Assembly: GCA_018401435.1 (NCBI GenBank)
Contig: JAGYJW010000045.1
Location: 1 to 54,300 of the forward strand
DNA from: Deltaproteobacteria bacterium
Lineage (GTDB): Bacteria; Myxococcota_A; UBA796; UBA2385
Length of the DNA stretch: 54,300 nucleotides
Reading direction: 5' to 3'
In this document: positions 15,686 through 24,393 of the stretch, one piece after another
Layout of the letters: every line of letters starts with the position of its first letter
How positions within the stretch are numbered: the first letter of the stretch is position 1
Notes under the pieces: model-generated
What the model was told of the DNA's origin: nothing
What the model saw: only the letters and a program-made list of their open reading frames with translations
Databases searched by the model: none
Position numbers and translations under genes: made by a program

Positions 15686-17179
15686 GTGCTGCCCCTATTC
15701 CTCCTCGCCGCCCTCGGCCCCACCACCCAGGACGCCCAGGCCGCCGCCTACTACTTCCCCGCGGCCGGATTGCGGGGCATGGCCCGCGGCGGCGCCATCA
15801 TCGCCGGCGTGGACGACCTGTCGGCCCAGTATTGGAATCCCGCCGCCCTGGTGCGGCTGGGCGAGGGCCAAGCCTACCTCAACATGTCCTTTGTGCGGCA
15901 GGACGTGTCCTTCCAGCGCATCGACTACAACGAGGACGGCAGCGTGCGCCGGCAGTTCGCGCCGGTCACCAACGACGCGCCCATGATGACGATTCCGCAG
16001 TTTGCGGTGGGCAGCAGCTTTGGTCTGGAAAAGACCTATTTCGCCCTGGGTTTCCATCCACCTTTCGCCCCACGCCTGGACTACCCTGAGACCGGCGCCC
16101 AGCGCTACGCCTTGCAGGACTCGCTGGTCCTGCAGTGGTATGCCGGGCCCTCGGTGGCCCACAAGGTGCTGCCCTGGCTCACCATCGGCGCGGGCGTCTT
16201 CTGGTCCCCCGTCAACGCCTCCCAGACCATCGACCTGATGATCTGCCAGGACGAGACGCCCAATGGCGAGACGACGGTCTGCAAGACCGACTTCTCCGAT
16301 CAAGCCGACCCCAACAAGGCCGAAGACGACTACGCCGCCCAGAGCGACGTGACGGTGGGCGTCAACATGTGGGACTGGAACAACATCACCTGGAATGTGG
16401 GCCTGCTGGCAGAGCCCGCCGACTGGCTGGCCATTGGCGTCAGCGTGCTGCCCCCCATGAAGGTGTCGGGCAAGGGCTCGCTCGCCGTCGAGTTCGGGGA
16501 CGAGCACTGGATGTACGCCCCCCCCATCGAAGCCATCGATGGCACCTCCTATGCCGACAAGGACGTCATCGTCGGGCTCACCTTGCCTTGGGTCGTGCGC
16601 GGCGGCGTGGCCGTGCAGCCAACGGAACGCATCGAGGTGGAGCTGGCCGCCACCTGGCAGCGCTGGCAGATGACCAAGGAGATCCGTGTCACCGACGTCA
16701 ACGTGGTGGTCAGGGACAACCCCGACAACGACATCAACACCGAGGACATCCCCATCACCGACGATGTGGTCTTGCCCGCAAACTATGTCAACGCCTGGAG
16801 TGTGCACCTGGGCGGCGACGTCGATGCGACGGATTGGCTGACCGTGCGCGCGGGCACCTACTACGAGACCAGCGCGGTGCCCGGCGCCACCCAGACGGTG
16901 GCGGTCGTGGACGGCAACAAGATCGGCTACGGCCTGGGCGCGACGGGCTTTCTGGGCAAGCGCTGGAGCGTGGAAGGCGCCTTCTCCCAGGGCTTCATCG
17001 CCGAGCGCAACATCAAGGACAGCCAGGCCGCCCGCCAGGAGATCCCGGTGGACCTGCTGGCCGCCCTCAACGGCGAGATCGACGCGACGCTGGGCCCCGG
17101 CGCCATCGTGGGCAATGGCATCTTCTCGAGCAAGATGACCTATATCAGCGCGGGCATGACCTACTACTTCGGGAAGTAA
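15686..17179 (+). CDS. FadL/OmpP1-family outer-membrane transport protein
   Basis: 497 residues from GTG at 15686, preceded by CCGGAGA. A signal peptide is followed by YYFPAAGLRGMARGGAIIAGVDDLSAQYWNPA split across the hatch region: the AGLRGMARGG and NPAAL features mark the FadL/TodX family N-terminal plug. The rest has the alternating strands of a 14-stranded barrel and ends in an aromatic residue close to the C-terminus (YYFGK). The family passes hydrophobic compounds such as long-chain fatty acids or aromatics across the outer membrane. A TATAAA at 15652-15657 may be part of its promoter. No fatty-acid degradation genes are adjacent, so the substrate is open. Confidence 0.87.
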   Translation: MLPLFLLAALGPTTQDAQAAAYYFPAAGLRGMARGGAIIAGVDDLSAQYWNPAALVRLGEGQAYLNMSFVRQDVSFQRIDYNEDGSVRRQFAPVTNDAPMMTIPQFAVGSSFGLEKTYFALGFHPPFAPRLDYPETGAQRYALQDSLVLQWYAGPSVAHKVLPWLTIGAGVFWSPVNASQTIDLMICQDETPNGETTVCKTDFSDQADPNKAEDDYAAQSDVTVGVNMWDWNNITWNVGLLAEPADWLAIGVSVLPPMKVSGKGSLAVEFGDEHWMYAPPIEAIDGTSYADKDVIVGLTLPWVVRGGVAVQPTERIEVELAATWQRWQMTKEIRVTDVNVVVRDNPDNDINTEDIPITDDVVLPANYVNAWSVHLGGDVDATDWLTVRAGTYYETSAVPGATQTVAVVDGNKIGYGLGATGFLGKRWSVEGAFSQGFIAERNIKDSQAARQEIPVDLLAALNGEIDATLGPGAIVGNGIFSSKMTYISAGMTYYFGK

Positions 17180-17295
17180 ATCGGCGGGCGTTGAACCTGG
17201 CTTTTCACGCGAAGTAAAGGTGGGCCTGTATTGACGCCTTGTTTGCGATTGACAGGCCGAGGCCAAGGGTAGTCTGATGCCGCCACGGAGGTCCC

Positions 17296-18178
17296 ATGTC
17301 CCGCCTGCCCTTCCTCGTCGCTCTCGCCCTCGCCACCGCCTGCTTCGAGGGGAAGGCAGCCGACGACGACGACGACGATGACGACGGCATCTCGGAAGGC
17401 ACGGACGGAGACGGCCCCGATGGCTGGGGCGACGGCGCGGACGGCGGCGACCCGGCGCGGACGGCGGCGACGGCGCGGACGGCGGCGGCGACGGCGCGGA
17501 CGGCGGCGGCGACGGCACCCGGACGGCAGCGGCGACGGGAGTGACGACGGAGACGACGACGGAGACGGGCTGACCAACGTCGAGGAGGCGGACCGGGGCA
17601 CCGACCCGAACAACCGCGACACCGACGGCGATGGCTTCGACGATGGCGAGGAGGTCTCGGACGGCACCAACCCGACCAACCGCTACAGCCACAGCTACGC
17701 CGGCGGCTGCCGAACAGGCGACTGCCAGCCCACGGCCACCGGCCCGTCGGGCTCCAGCTACCGCAACGGAGACGTGCCCCGAAACTTCACCTTCACCGAC
17801 CAGTACGGCGAGGACGTCGACCTCTACAGCTTCTGCGGCGTCAGCCTGATGATCGTGATCGGCGCGGAGTGGTGCGGCCCCTGCAACGACCTCGCGTCGC
17901 AGCTGCAGGATTACCAGGACTCGGTCAACGACTACGACCTCAACCACCAGGTCATCGAGATCTTGACGCAGGACTCGGGTGGCCGCGCCGCCGACACGTC
18001 GGATGCAGCACGCTGGGCCTCCAGCCACGGCCTCACCGACATCCCGTCGCTGGCGGGCGGCAGCCTCGGTGGCGAGTGGGACAAGGACGGCTACATCCCG
18101 ACCATCATCCTCATCGACGACACGATGACCATCCGGTCGATGGATGAGAACAACACCGACGCCAGCCCCTACTGGTAG
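17296..18178 (+). pseudogene. Frame-broken thioredoxin-fold lipoprotein with Asp/Gly linker
   Basis: Frame 1 starts at ATG 17296 with a signal peptide and lipobox (ATAC-F), then an Asp run and a Gly/Asp linker. At about 17451 the linker continues in frame 3 (GADGGDGADGGG), and at about 17519 in frame 2 (PDGSGDGSDDGDD). Each step equals one missing base in a C-rich repeat. Frame 2 then encodes calcium-type thrombospondin-3-like repeats (DTDGDGFDDGEE) and a thioredoxin fold with EWCGPCNDL as redox centre. If the breaks are sequence errors, the product is a surface or periplasmic thioredoxin-like lipoprotein of about 290 residues. The breaks sit in a nearly perfect GC repeat, where indel errors and slippage are both likely. 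Confidence 0.75.
17427..17530 (+). repeat. GC-rich Asp/Gly-encoding tandem repeat
   Basis: Imperfect tandem units of GCGGACGGCGGCGAC type, encoding alternating Gly/Ala/Asp in the intended frame. It contains both frame breaks of the thioredoxin lipoprotein. Confidence 0.7.
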
Positions 18179-18380
18179 ACCGGCCGCCACGGCGCAACCC
18201 GGCCGGGCTCCGTAGTTCAACAGCGCGCAAATAGCGCACCGTTGAACCAGCCCGATATAGGCGGGGGCCTTGCCCCCGCACCGCTTGGGCGCTCCCCAGC
18301 GTCCTCTTGCGAGGCCGCCTGGCGGCCAGCACATGCGCCGGCCGCGTCCAACGAATCGGGATTTCCGATTCGCTGAACTA
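18179..18380. other. Hairpin-dense intergenic segment beside the IS left end
   Basis: No gene is seen. Several perfect inverted repeats lie within 160 bp: GTTCAAC/GTTGAAC (18215-18221 and 18241-18247), GCGGGGGC/GCCCCCGC (18261-18279), and GAATCGG/CCGATTC (18353-18371). Some may be terminators. The last lies 8 bp from the TA target site and would be just downstream of the bestrophin stop codon in the uninterrupted chromosome. Confidence 0.5.
18353..18371 (-). terminator. Probable original terminator of the bestrophin gene, displaced by the IS
   Basis: Perfect 7-bp stem GAATCGG / CCGATTC with a 5-nt loop. If the IS and one TA copy are removed, this hairpin stands about 7 bp past the bestrophin stop. 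No strong U tract, so this remains an inference. Confidence 0.35.
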
Positions 18381-19574
18381 AACAGGATCCCATTGAACCG
18401 CAGCCAAGCCGCTTGACTCGGGATCCCATGAGGATCAGGCTTCCCTGATCTCGCCGTGGAGGCAGGTCATGGGTCGCTCGAAGACCGGTCAGGCTGTCAG
18501 CGCAGAGCGCAAGACTCCCGAAGAGCTCGCGAAGCTGGACGCACTCCTCGATGAGGCAGAGGCGACCGGTGACCTCGCGATGTGGAAGCGGGCGCGCACG
18601 GTCCGTGCCTACATCTGACGGGTCTCACGCGTCGTCGACACATCGCTGATCAGGTCCCGTTCTGCCCGCGGTTCCGTGAACTTCTGGCTGGGCTGGTACG
18701 AGTCGGAGGGTGCTGAGGTCTCCGAACCAAGAGGCTCCGGGGCCGCTCCCCGGCTAACGGCAGAGCAACTCGACGAGAGCTGAGCGCCATCGTCGAGGCG
18801 GGGCCGATGGATGCGGGCTTTACGTCAGGGGTGTGGACCGGCCCGATGATTGGTCGGCTCATCCAGGACAAGTGGGCGTCAGCTACCACAATCACCACAT
18901 TCCCGGGCTCCTCAACAAGCTCGGGTTCTCCGTCCAGCGACCCCGTAAGCGACTCGCTCGGGCCAACGTCGAGGCGCAGGCGACCTGGCTGCGCCCGAGC
19001 GCCACCAGAGATAAAAGCCAGTGCATGCCGAGGTCGTAGCTTTTTCGAAGACAGGCCAGCTTCTGGTTGGACATACCCTCCACCGGGCAGTGGTCACGAC
19101 GTGGCGTACAGCCCCGGGTTGATACCTATGGCATCGAAAGACAGCCCACGTCTTCGGGTGCGGTCACGCTCGAAAGGGGCCGCAGTTCTGCCCACCAGTT
19201 CGCGGACGTCTTCAACGTACACCTTCCTGAGTTCCTCCAGCTTCCTCGTCGAGCACCATCGAGGGCGCAAGGTCTTCCCTGGTCATCGACAGCGGCTACC
19301 ACTGGCTCGACGGGCGGGCAAAGGAGTGGCTCGCGAACAACGCGGATACGCTCGAGCTCCACCGCCTGCCGCCATTACTCACCCGAGTTCAACCCATGGA
19401 GGGTCTGGAAGACCACAAAGCGCGTCACCACGCACAACCGGTTCTTCCACACCACCGACGAACGCGATGACGCGCTCCGAAGGACCTTCGGCACCTTCCG
19501 CGACAGCCCCTCCCTCATCGCGGGGCAGGTCGCTCGATTCCTGCCGGATGATCGACCGTCCCCGTGAACCTGTT
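18381..19574 (+). mobile_element. IS630-family insertion sequence (decayed)
   Basis: 1194-bp element bounded by TA dinucleotides (18379-18380 and 19575-19576), the target duplication typical of the IS630/Tc1 group. The ends are inverted: AACAGG at the left and CCTGTT at the right, with further imperfect matches inward. The internal gene is a broken DDE transposase. Size and target choice fit IS630. No intact transposase frame remains, so the copy should be immobile unless helped in trans. Confidence 0.85.
18469..19567 (+). pseudogene. IS630-family transposase, multiply broken
   Basis: ATG at 18469 (GGAGG upstream) opens a 49-codon fragment MGRSKTGQAVSAERKTPEEL ending in TGA at 18618. Later fragments in other frames show the helix-turn-helix part (GVWTGPMIGRLIQDKW, then YHNHHIPGLLNKLGFS), the first catalytic region (EDxASFWLDIPSTGQW, with DEA recognisable after a base change), the LVIDSGYHW strand and the PPYSPEFNP region that precedes the last acidic residue. 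At least four frame changes separate them. The family resemblance is clear from the motif order; the gene cannot make a functional protein. Confidence 0.85.
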
Positions 19575-20521
19575 TAGGTCAACACCCCATTCACCGGCTG
19601 CTTCAAGGGGGGGATGTCGGCATCCCCCGCGCGCTGCCGCAGGTTCACCTCGATCATGCGCGAGAGCTGGCTGAGGGGCAGGTCATTCCAGTCGGTCCCG
19701 AAGGGCTCCTCGATCTCTTCGCCGATGCTGTCGAGCCCATAGAAGGCGAAGGCGATGAAGGCGACGGCCAGCGGGGTGACCCATCCGATCGTGTCGACGA
19801 GGCCGAAGGGCAGGAACAGGCAGTAGCCGGCCACGATCCGGTGCATCAACACGTTGTAGACGAAGGGTACGGGCGTGGCGAGGATGCGCTCGCAGCCGCC
19901 CTGGATATCGGTCAATGCGGTGAGGGAGCCCTCCAGCACGGGCAGGTGCATCGGGTGCACCCAGCCGCGGCGCCAGGCCTGGGTCAGCAGGGCGCCCGTG
20001 CGGTGGGTGAGCGCAGCAGGGCGGTTGCTCTCGCCCTCGAGGTCGGCAAGCTCCTGGGCGTCGATGAAGTCACTCAGGTCGCGCCAGTCCGTCGCGCGGC
20101 GCAGGTGCAGCCTCAGGCCATGCACATAGGCGATCTGGCGGTGGACCAGGGCGCGATGCAGGGCCTCCACCTCCGCCCGCTCGGCCGCGTCCGCCCCCTC
20201 CGGCGCCAGAATCAGCGTCTGGACCTGCCGGGTGAAGGAGCGCGAGGTGTTCACCAGCGCGCCCCAGAGCTTGCGGGCCTCCCAAAAGCGGTCGTAGCTC
20301 GCGTTGTTGCGGAAGCCGAGGAAGATGCCGAGGGCGACGCCGATCAACGAGAACGGAGTGGTGGTCAGCGGAAGCGGGTGGAGCCCGAAGAGGCGCTCAG
20401 AGAAGGTGACGAGCACCGCCACCAGCGCCGCGAGGGCCACGCGCGGCCAGATCCGAGGGAGGGTGCTGCCACGCAGGGTGAAGACGACGCTCCACCAGGT
20501 GGCCTTGGGGTTGACGATCAC
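19574..20521 (-). CDS. Bestrophin-family (UPF0187/YneE) anion channel
   Basis: 315 residues from GTG at 20521, with GGAGG 7 nt upstream; a longer frame to 20650 is rejected. Family hallmarks of bacterial bestrophins (PF01062) are present: ATWWSVVFTLRGSTLPRIW at the N-terminus, LGIFLGFRNNASYDRFWEARKLWG in the middle, PVPFVYNVLMHRI, and LDSIGEEIEEPFG near the end. These are pentameric membrane channels for chloride or other anions. Its stop codon TAA (19576-19574) is made from the TA target site plus the first base of the IS end, so the insertion leaves the protein complete. A LysR-type gene lies upstream on the same strand, 94 bp away. Confidence 0.9.
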   Translation of the reverse strand: MIVNPKATWWSVVFTLRGSTLPRIWPRVALAALVAVLVTFSERLFGLHPLPLTTTPFSLIGVALGIFLGFRNNASYDRFWEARKLWGALVNTSRSFTRQVQTLILAPEGADAAERAEVEALHRALVHRQIAYVHGLRLHLRRATDWRDLSDFIDAQELADLEGESNRPAALTHRTGALLTQAWRRGWVHPMHLPVLEGSLTALTDIQGGCERILATPVPFVYNVLMHRIVAGYCLFLPFGLVDTIGWVTPLAVAFIAFAFYGLDSIGEEIEEPFGTDWNDLPLSQLSRMIEVNLRQRAGDADIPPLKQPVNGVLT

Positions 20522-20615
20522 GGTCCGCCTCCAGAGAGGCGGCGCGTAGCCCGTCCGGCACCTCTTGTCGGGGCGGGGACCGGTCGGCAGCAAGCCCGAG
20601 CGCAAGCGGACCCGG

Positions 20616-21488
20616 TCAGGCCAGCGCCTCGGCCAGGATGTCGTAGACAACGCGAATCCGCCGGGCGGTGCGCAGCTCCCGGTGGGTCACCAGCCAGATG
20701 GGAAAGCGGACCTGTGGCAGGCCATCGAGCACGCGCACCACCCCAGGCGTGTCTTCGGCGATCTGGTCCATCATCATGCCGATCCCGAGCCCGGCGCGCA
20801 CCAGCTCCCAGCCCACCACCGAGTTGGTCGAGAGCAGCGGGAAGCGGCCAGGGTCGAGGTCCAGACCGAGGCTCGCGAGGTGCTCGATGAAGCGCCCCTC
20901 GCGGTCGTAGCCGATGAAGTCGGCCCCCGAGGCTTCGCCTGCGGTGCGGGGGTGGCCGTTCTTCCGGACCCACTCCGTCGAGGCGTAGAAAGACGCCGTG
21001 GCTTCGCGGACGAGCCGGCCGATCAGCTCGGGCTCCTGCGGGCGGACATGGCGGACCGCGATGTCGGCTTCGCGGCGCAACAGGTCGCTCAAGGCATTCG
21101 AGGAGAGCACCTCGACCCGGACGCCTGGGGCCTCTGCGCGCACCCGGTGGAGGACACGCGGCAGCACCAGGGCGGCCACGGAGTCGCTGGCCGAGACGGA
21201 CACCAACCCGACCGCGTCCTCGGCCTGGCCGGCCGCGCTGAGCGACAGGCGGTCGGCGGCGGCGCCCATGGCCCGCGCGTCCGCGAGCAGGCCCGCGCCC
21301 GCCTGGGTGAGCACGAGGCTCTTGCCGGCGCGTTCGAAGAGCGTCACGCCGAGCGCAGCCTCCAAGGCCGCGACCTGGCGCGAGACGGTGGGCTGGCTGA
21401 GTCCCAGGCGGCGGCCTGCCGCCGACAGTGTTCCGGCGTCGGCCGCGGTCAAGAAGGTGCGGAGATGGTTCCAGTCGATGTCATCCAT
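20616..21488 (-). CDS. LysR-family transcriptional regulator
   Basis: 290 residues from ATG at 21488. The N-terminal winged helix-turn-helix is classical: DWNHLRTFLTAADAGTLSAA, then LGLSQPTVSRQVAALE. The C-terminal effector domain begins near residue 90 and contains the periplasmic-binding-like strands VSVSASDSVAALVLPRVL and NALSDLLRREADIAVRHVRP. The gene is divergent from a SAM methyltransferase, a common arrangement in which the regulator controls the divergent gene and itself; a short inverted repeat lies between them. The effector is not predictable. An in-frame extension upstream to 21659 overlaps the methyltransferase and is rejected. Confidence 0.92.
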   Translation of the reverse strand: MDDIDWNHLRTFLTAADAGTLSAAGRRLGLSQPTVSRQVAALEAALGVTLFERAGKSLVLTQAGAGLLADARAMGAAADRLSLSAAGQAEDAVGLVSVSASDSVAALVLPRVLHRVRAEAPGVRVEVLSSNALSDLLRREADIAVRHVRPQEPELIGRLVREATASFYASTEWVRKNGHPRTAGEASGADFIGYDREGRFIEHLASLGLDLDPGRFPLLSTNSVVGWELVRAGLGIGMMMDQIAEDTPGVVRVLDGLPQVRFPIWLVTHRELRTARRIRVVYDILAEALA

Positions 21489-21508
21489 GCGTTTTCGTAT
21501 CGTTTCTC

Positions 21509-21531
21509 TGCGCTGATTGCACAGCTGCGCA
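21509..21531. promoter_or_regulatory. Candidate LysR operator
   Basis: Inverted repeat TGCGC-N13-GCGCA, with an inner GCTG-N6-CAGC, between the divergent regulator and methyltransferase starts. Position and dyad form fit a LysR-type site (T-N11-A class), but no footprint supports it. Confidence 0.4.
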
Positions 21532-21576
21532 TGGCACGGCGCGGGTAGAGGGTCCCATCCCACCCAGAGGCCCCCC

Positions 21577-22242
21577 ATGAACGCCACCCCCGCGCCCCTG
21601 GCGCCCGCCCCGCCCGCCGACACGCACTTCTGGGACCGGATCGCCCGAAAATACGCCAATGACCCGATCTCCGACCCCGAGGGCTACGCGAGGTCGGTCC
21701 GCCGCTGCCAGGAGCTGCTCGAGCCAGCGGCGCGCGTCCTCGAGATCGGCTGTGGTACGGGCACCACCGCGCTGCTGCTCGCCCCGCGGGTCGCGGCCTA
21801 CACCGGCACCGACCTCTCCCCCGAGATGATCACCATCGCCGAAGAGAAGCGCGCGGCCGCCGGGCTCTCTTCGCCGCGCTTCGCGGTGGCCGCCGCGGTG
21901 GGCACCGACCCCGGCGACAGGCCCTACGATGCCGTGCTGGCCATGAACCTGCTGCACCTCGTCCCCGATCTCGACGAGACGCTGGCGCATGTGCAGGGCC
22001 TGCTCGCGCCCGGCGGGCTGTTCATCTCCAAGACCGCCTGTCTCAGCGATATGAACCCACTCATCCGGCTGATCCTGCCCCTGATGCGTTGGGTGGGCAA
22101 GGCGCCCACCACCGTGCATTGCTTCACCCACGCGGAGCTGGAGGCTGCGGTGCGCTCTGCGGGCTTTCAGGTGGTCGCGGTGGAGCGCCATGCCAGCGGG
22201 GGGCGGGACAGCCGGCCCTTCATCGTGGCGCGCCGGATCTGA
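21577..22242 (+). CDS. Class I SAM-dependent methyltransferase
   Basis: 221 residues from ATG at 21577, with CAGAGG upstream. Motif I is intact (VLEIGCGTGTTALLLA), followed by the acidic end of strand 2 (YTGTDLSPEMITIAEEK), a motif II-like YDAVLAMNLLHLVPD and a post-motif region with LLAPGGLFISKTACL. This is the methyltransferase 11/25 type that methylates small molecules or lipids. The C-terminal segment FTHAELEAAVRSAGFQVV is usual in these enzymes. It is divergent from the LysR gene and likely under its control. The substrate is unknown. Confidence 0.9.
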   Translation: MNATPAPLAPAPPADTHFWDRIARKYANDPISDPEGYARSVRRCQELLEPAARVLEIGCGTGTTALLLAPRVAAYTGTDLSPEMITIAEEKRAAAGLSSPRFAVAAAVGTDPGDRPYDAVLAMNLLHLVPDLDETLAHVQGLLAPGGLFISKTACLSDMNPLIRLILPLMRWVGKAPTTVHCFTHAELEAAVRSAGFQVVAVERHASGGRDSRPFIVARRI

Positions 22243-22302
22243 GCGACATCCGGCAGGCCGCGATCCGCCGGTCCCACCACCGCGTCCGCGCCCGGCCCCC
22301 CC

Positions 22303-23076
22303 TCAACGCTCAGCGCGGGTGTCCAGGATGAAGCCGCCGGCGTCTTCCACCGTGAAGACGCCACCGCCCGTGTCTGCAAGCTCGATGGGGGCATAGGCGA
22401 TGCTGCCCGCCCAGTCGGGGCCGCTGGTACGCATCGAAAGGATGAAGCGCAGCTGGGACCACTCGCTATCCGCCCACTGGGTGGGGCGCAGGGTGCCGCC
22501 CACCAGGGTGGCGGTGGTCTCGAACTCCACCGTCGCGTTGGTGATGAAGGTGGCCATCATGCGGGCGTTGCCACGCTCGTCGAGTTTGCCGTCGGCGGTG
22601 GCCAGGGTGAAGGGCAAGGTGAATGCGTAGGCATCGGGGCAGTCCTGGGGCTCGCCGTCCCCTACCCAACGGAAGGTCACATATTCCAGATCCCAGGCGT
22701 CCTCACCAAAGACAAGGGTGGCCGTGGTGGTGCTGCCATCGGCCCAGTTGCCGGATCCGGTCCAGGTGCCCCCCTGCGAGACGAGCACGGCGCGGATGCT
22801 GAAGTCGTAGTCCCCGGCCTGCACGTCCATGCTCTCCATGGGCACCGCGCTGTCGGCCTCGCACTTGCCATCGGAGGTGGTGCCGTCGGTGCCGTCGGTG
22901 CCGTCGGTGCCGTCGGTGCCGTCGGTGCCGTCACTGCCGTCGAGACCGTCGAGGCCGTCGGAGCCGTCGTCGCCGTCTTCCTCTTCTTCATCGTCCTTGG
23001 AGGAGTCGAAGCAGGCGACCGCGCCGATGCTGAGAACGCCGGCGAGAAGCCAGCCATAACCCTTGAAGTAAGCCAT
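22303..23076 (-). CDS. Lipoprotein with DGT linker
   Basis: 257 residues from ATG at 23076, with AGGAG upstream; a longer frame is rejected. The signal peptide ends at a lipobox (IGAVAC-F). An acidic run (DDEEEEDGDDG) leads into a linker of Asp-Gly-Leu/Ser/Thr triplets, about residues 37-65. The globular C-terminal domain of about 180 residues is beta-rich, with GTWTGSGNWADGSTTTATLV and WVGDGEPQDCPDAY. I do not recognise the domain. The construction resembles other linker lipoproteins in this window, for example at 35157 and 47784. Confidence 0.78.
   Translation of the reverse strand: MAYFKGYGWLLAGVLSIGAVACFDSSKDDEEEEDGDDGSDGLDGLDGSDGTDGTDGTDGTDGTDGTTSDGKCEADSAVPMESMDVQAGDYDFSIRAVLVSQGGTWTGSGNWADGSTTTATLVFGEDAWDLEYVTFRWVGDGEPQDCPDAYAFTLPFTLATADGKLDERGNARMMATFITNATVEFETTATLVGGTLRPTQWADSEWSQLRFILSMRTSGPDWAGSIAYAPIELADTGGGVFTVEDAGGFILDTRAER
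22878..22931 (-). repeat. 9-bp tandem repeat coding for DGT triplets
   Basis: Near-perfect repeats of the unit GGTGCCGTC (plus strand), giving Asp-Gly-Thr on the minus strand inside the linker lipoprotein. Such arrays can change length by slippage without breaking the frame. Confidence 0.85.
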
Positions 23077-23189
23077 TCCACGTCTCCTGGTGCTGAATGG
23101 AGGCGGACGGAGCATATCACCGGGTCCGGGCACCGTCTTCTCCCTGTGTGACAAAGTGGTGGCTGCCCTCGCCCGGAGCGCCGCCTTCC

Positions 23190-24338
23190 ATGCCCCGAAG
23201 CCCCCGCGTCGCCGCCGCCATCCACGCCCTGTCAGACGGCGTCTTCAGCCGCCTGGCCCACCGGATCGAGCAATTGGAGGGCGAGGTCTACCCCCTGCAC
23301 GTCGGCGACACCTGGATGGATCCGCCCGTGGGCTGCCGCATGGAAGATCTGCGATCCGAGGGCCTGCCCGGTCTGCACCGCTACACCCGCCCCGCGGGGC
23401 ACCCGGCCCTGATCCGCGCCGCCAGCCAGCGCTGGCAGCTCTCCGAAGACCGCATCCTGGCCACGGCGGGGGCCACGGGCGGCCTGTCGGCCCTGGCGGG
23501 CACCCTGCTGGAGCCCGGCGACGAGGTGTTGATCCTCGCCCCCTTCTGGCCGCTGATCCCCGGCATCGTGGCCACCCGGGGCGGCCGCCCGGTGGAGGTC
23601 CCCTTTTTTGGTAGGCCGGGCAGCGCCGCCGAGCGCCTTGGGCCTCACCTCACCGAAAAGACGGTCGCCATCTACATCAACAGCCCCAACAATCCAACCG
23701 GTCAAGTTCTGACCGAATCGGAGCTGCGGGAGCTGGTCGCCTTTGCGCGCGCCCACGATCTGTGGATCTGGTCCGACGAGGTCTACGAGGACTACGTCTA
23801 TGTCGGGGACTTCGTGCCCCTGCGCCGTCTGGCCCCGGAGCGCTGCTTCACGGCCCTCAGCTTTTCGAAGGCCTGGGGCATGGCGGGCAACCGCTGTGGC
23901 CTGCTGCTGGGGCCTGAGGATCCGGCCCTGACCGCCGAGGTGCGCAAGCTGGTGGTGCACGGCTTCTATGCGGCCTCCACCGCCAGCCAGTGGGCCGCCA
24001 CCCGGGCCCTGCAGGGCGATGGGGGCTGGATTCACGCCGCGCGCGAGAGCTACCGGGCGGTGGGGGAGGCGGCGGCGGCCTGCCTGGCAGTGGCGCCTCC
24101 GGCCTCGGGCACCTTCCTCTTTGTGGATGTGTCGGCCCACTTGGAGGGGTCGGGGCCCGATGCCCTGCACGGCTTTCTGTTGCGCTGTCTGGATCGCAAC
24201 CTGGTTCTTGCGCCGGGCAGCTCATGTGGGGCGATCTATGGGGATCATGTGCGGCTGTGCTTCACTGCGGCTCCCCCCGATGTGGTGATGCGCGGCGTGG
24301 CGTCCTTGGCCCTCCTGCTGGGGCGCCGAGGGGGATAG
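23190..24338 (+). CDS. PLP-dependent aminotransferase, class I/II
   Basis: 382 residues from ATG at 23190. Fold type I aminotransferase features are in order: the substrate loop LHVGDTWMDPP, ATAGATGGLSALAGTLLEPGDEV, the SPNNPTGQV motif, WSDEVYEDYVY with the PLP-pyridine Asp, and the Schiff-base lysine in LSFSKAWGMAGNRCG. The C-terminal lobe has VRLCFTA with the carboxylate-binding Arg. The family moves amino groups between amino acids and 2-oxo acids; alanine, aspartate or aromatic specificity cannot be decided. An upstream in-frame ATG at 23097 would overlap the divergent promoter region and is rejected. The next gene follows after 55 bp. Confidence 0.9.
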   Translation: MPRSPRVAAAIHALSDGVFSRLAHRIEQLEGEVYPLHVGDTWMDPPVGCRMEDLRSEGLPGLHRYTRPAGHPALIRAASQRWQLSEDRILATAGATGGLSALAGTLLEPGDEVLILAPFWPLIPGIVATRGGRPVEVPFFGRPGSAAERLGPHLTEKTVAIYINSPNNPTGQVLTESELRELVAFARAHDLWIWSDEVYEDYVYVGDFVPLRRLAPERCFTALSFSKAWGMAGNRCGLLLGPEDPALTAEVRKLVVHGFYAASTASQWAATRALQGDGGWIHAARESYRAVGEAAAACLAVAPPASGTFLFVDVSAHLEGSGPDALHGFLLRCLDRNLVLAPGSSCGAIYGDHVRLCFTAAPPDVVMRGVASLALLLGRRGG

Positions 24339-24393
24339 GGGGAGCGCGCTCCTCCCGGTTCACTCACCCGCCCTCCCGGTGGAGGCTCCCCCG

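Noticed and set aside
18215..18247. Integron attC-like site (GTTCAAC ... GTTGAAC)
   Set aside because: The arms resemble outer attC consensus only superficially; there is no inner pair, no cassette structure and no integrase.
15695..18334. 879-codon minus-strand open frame
   Set aside because: Crosses the FadL gene, the linker lipoprotein and the intergenic hairpins; no start signal and no domain.
22878..22931. Possible CRISPR or regulatory direct-repeat array
   Set aside because: The units are 9 bp, contiguous and in frame with a lipoprotein linker; there are no spacers and no cas genes.
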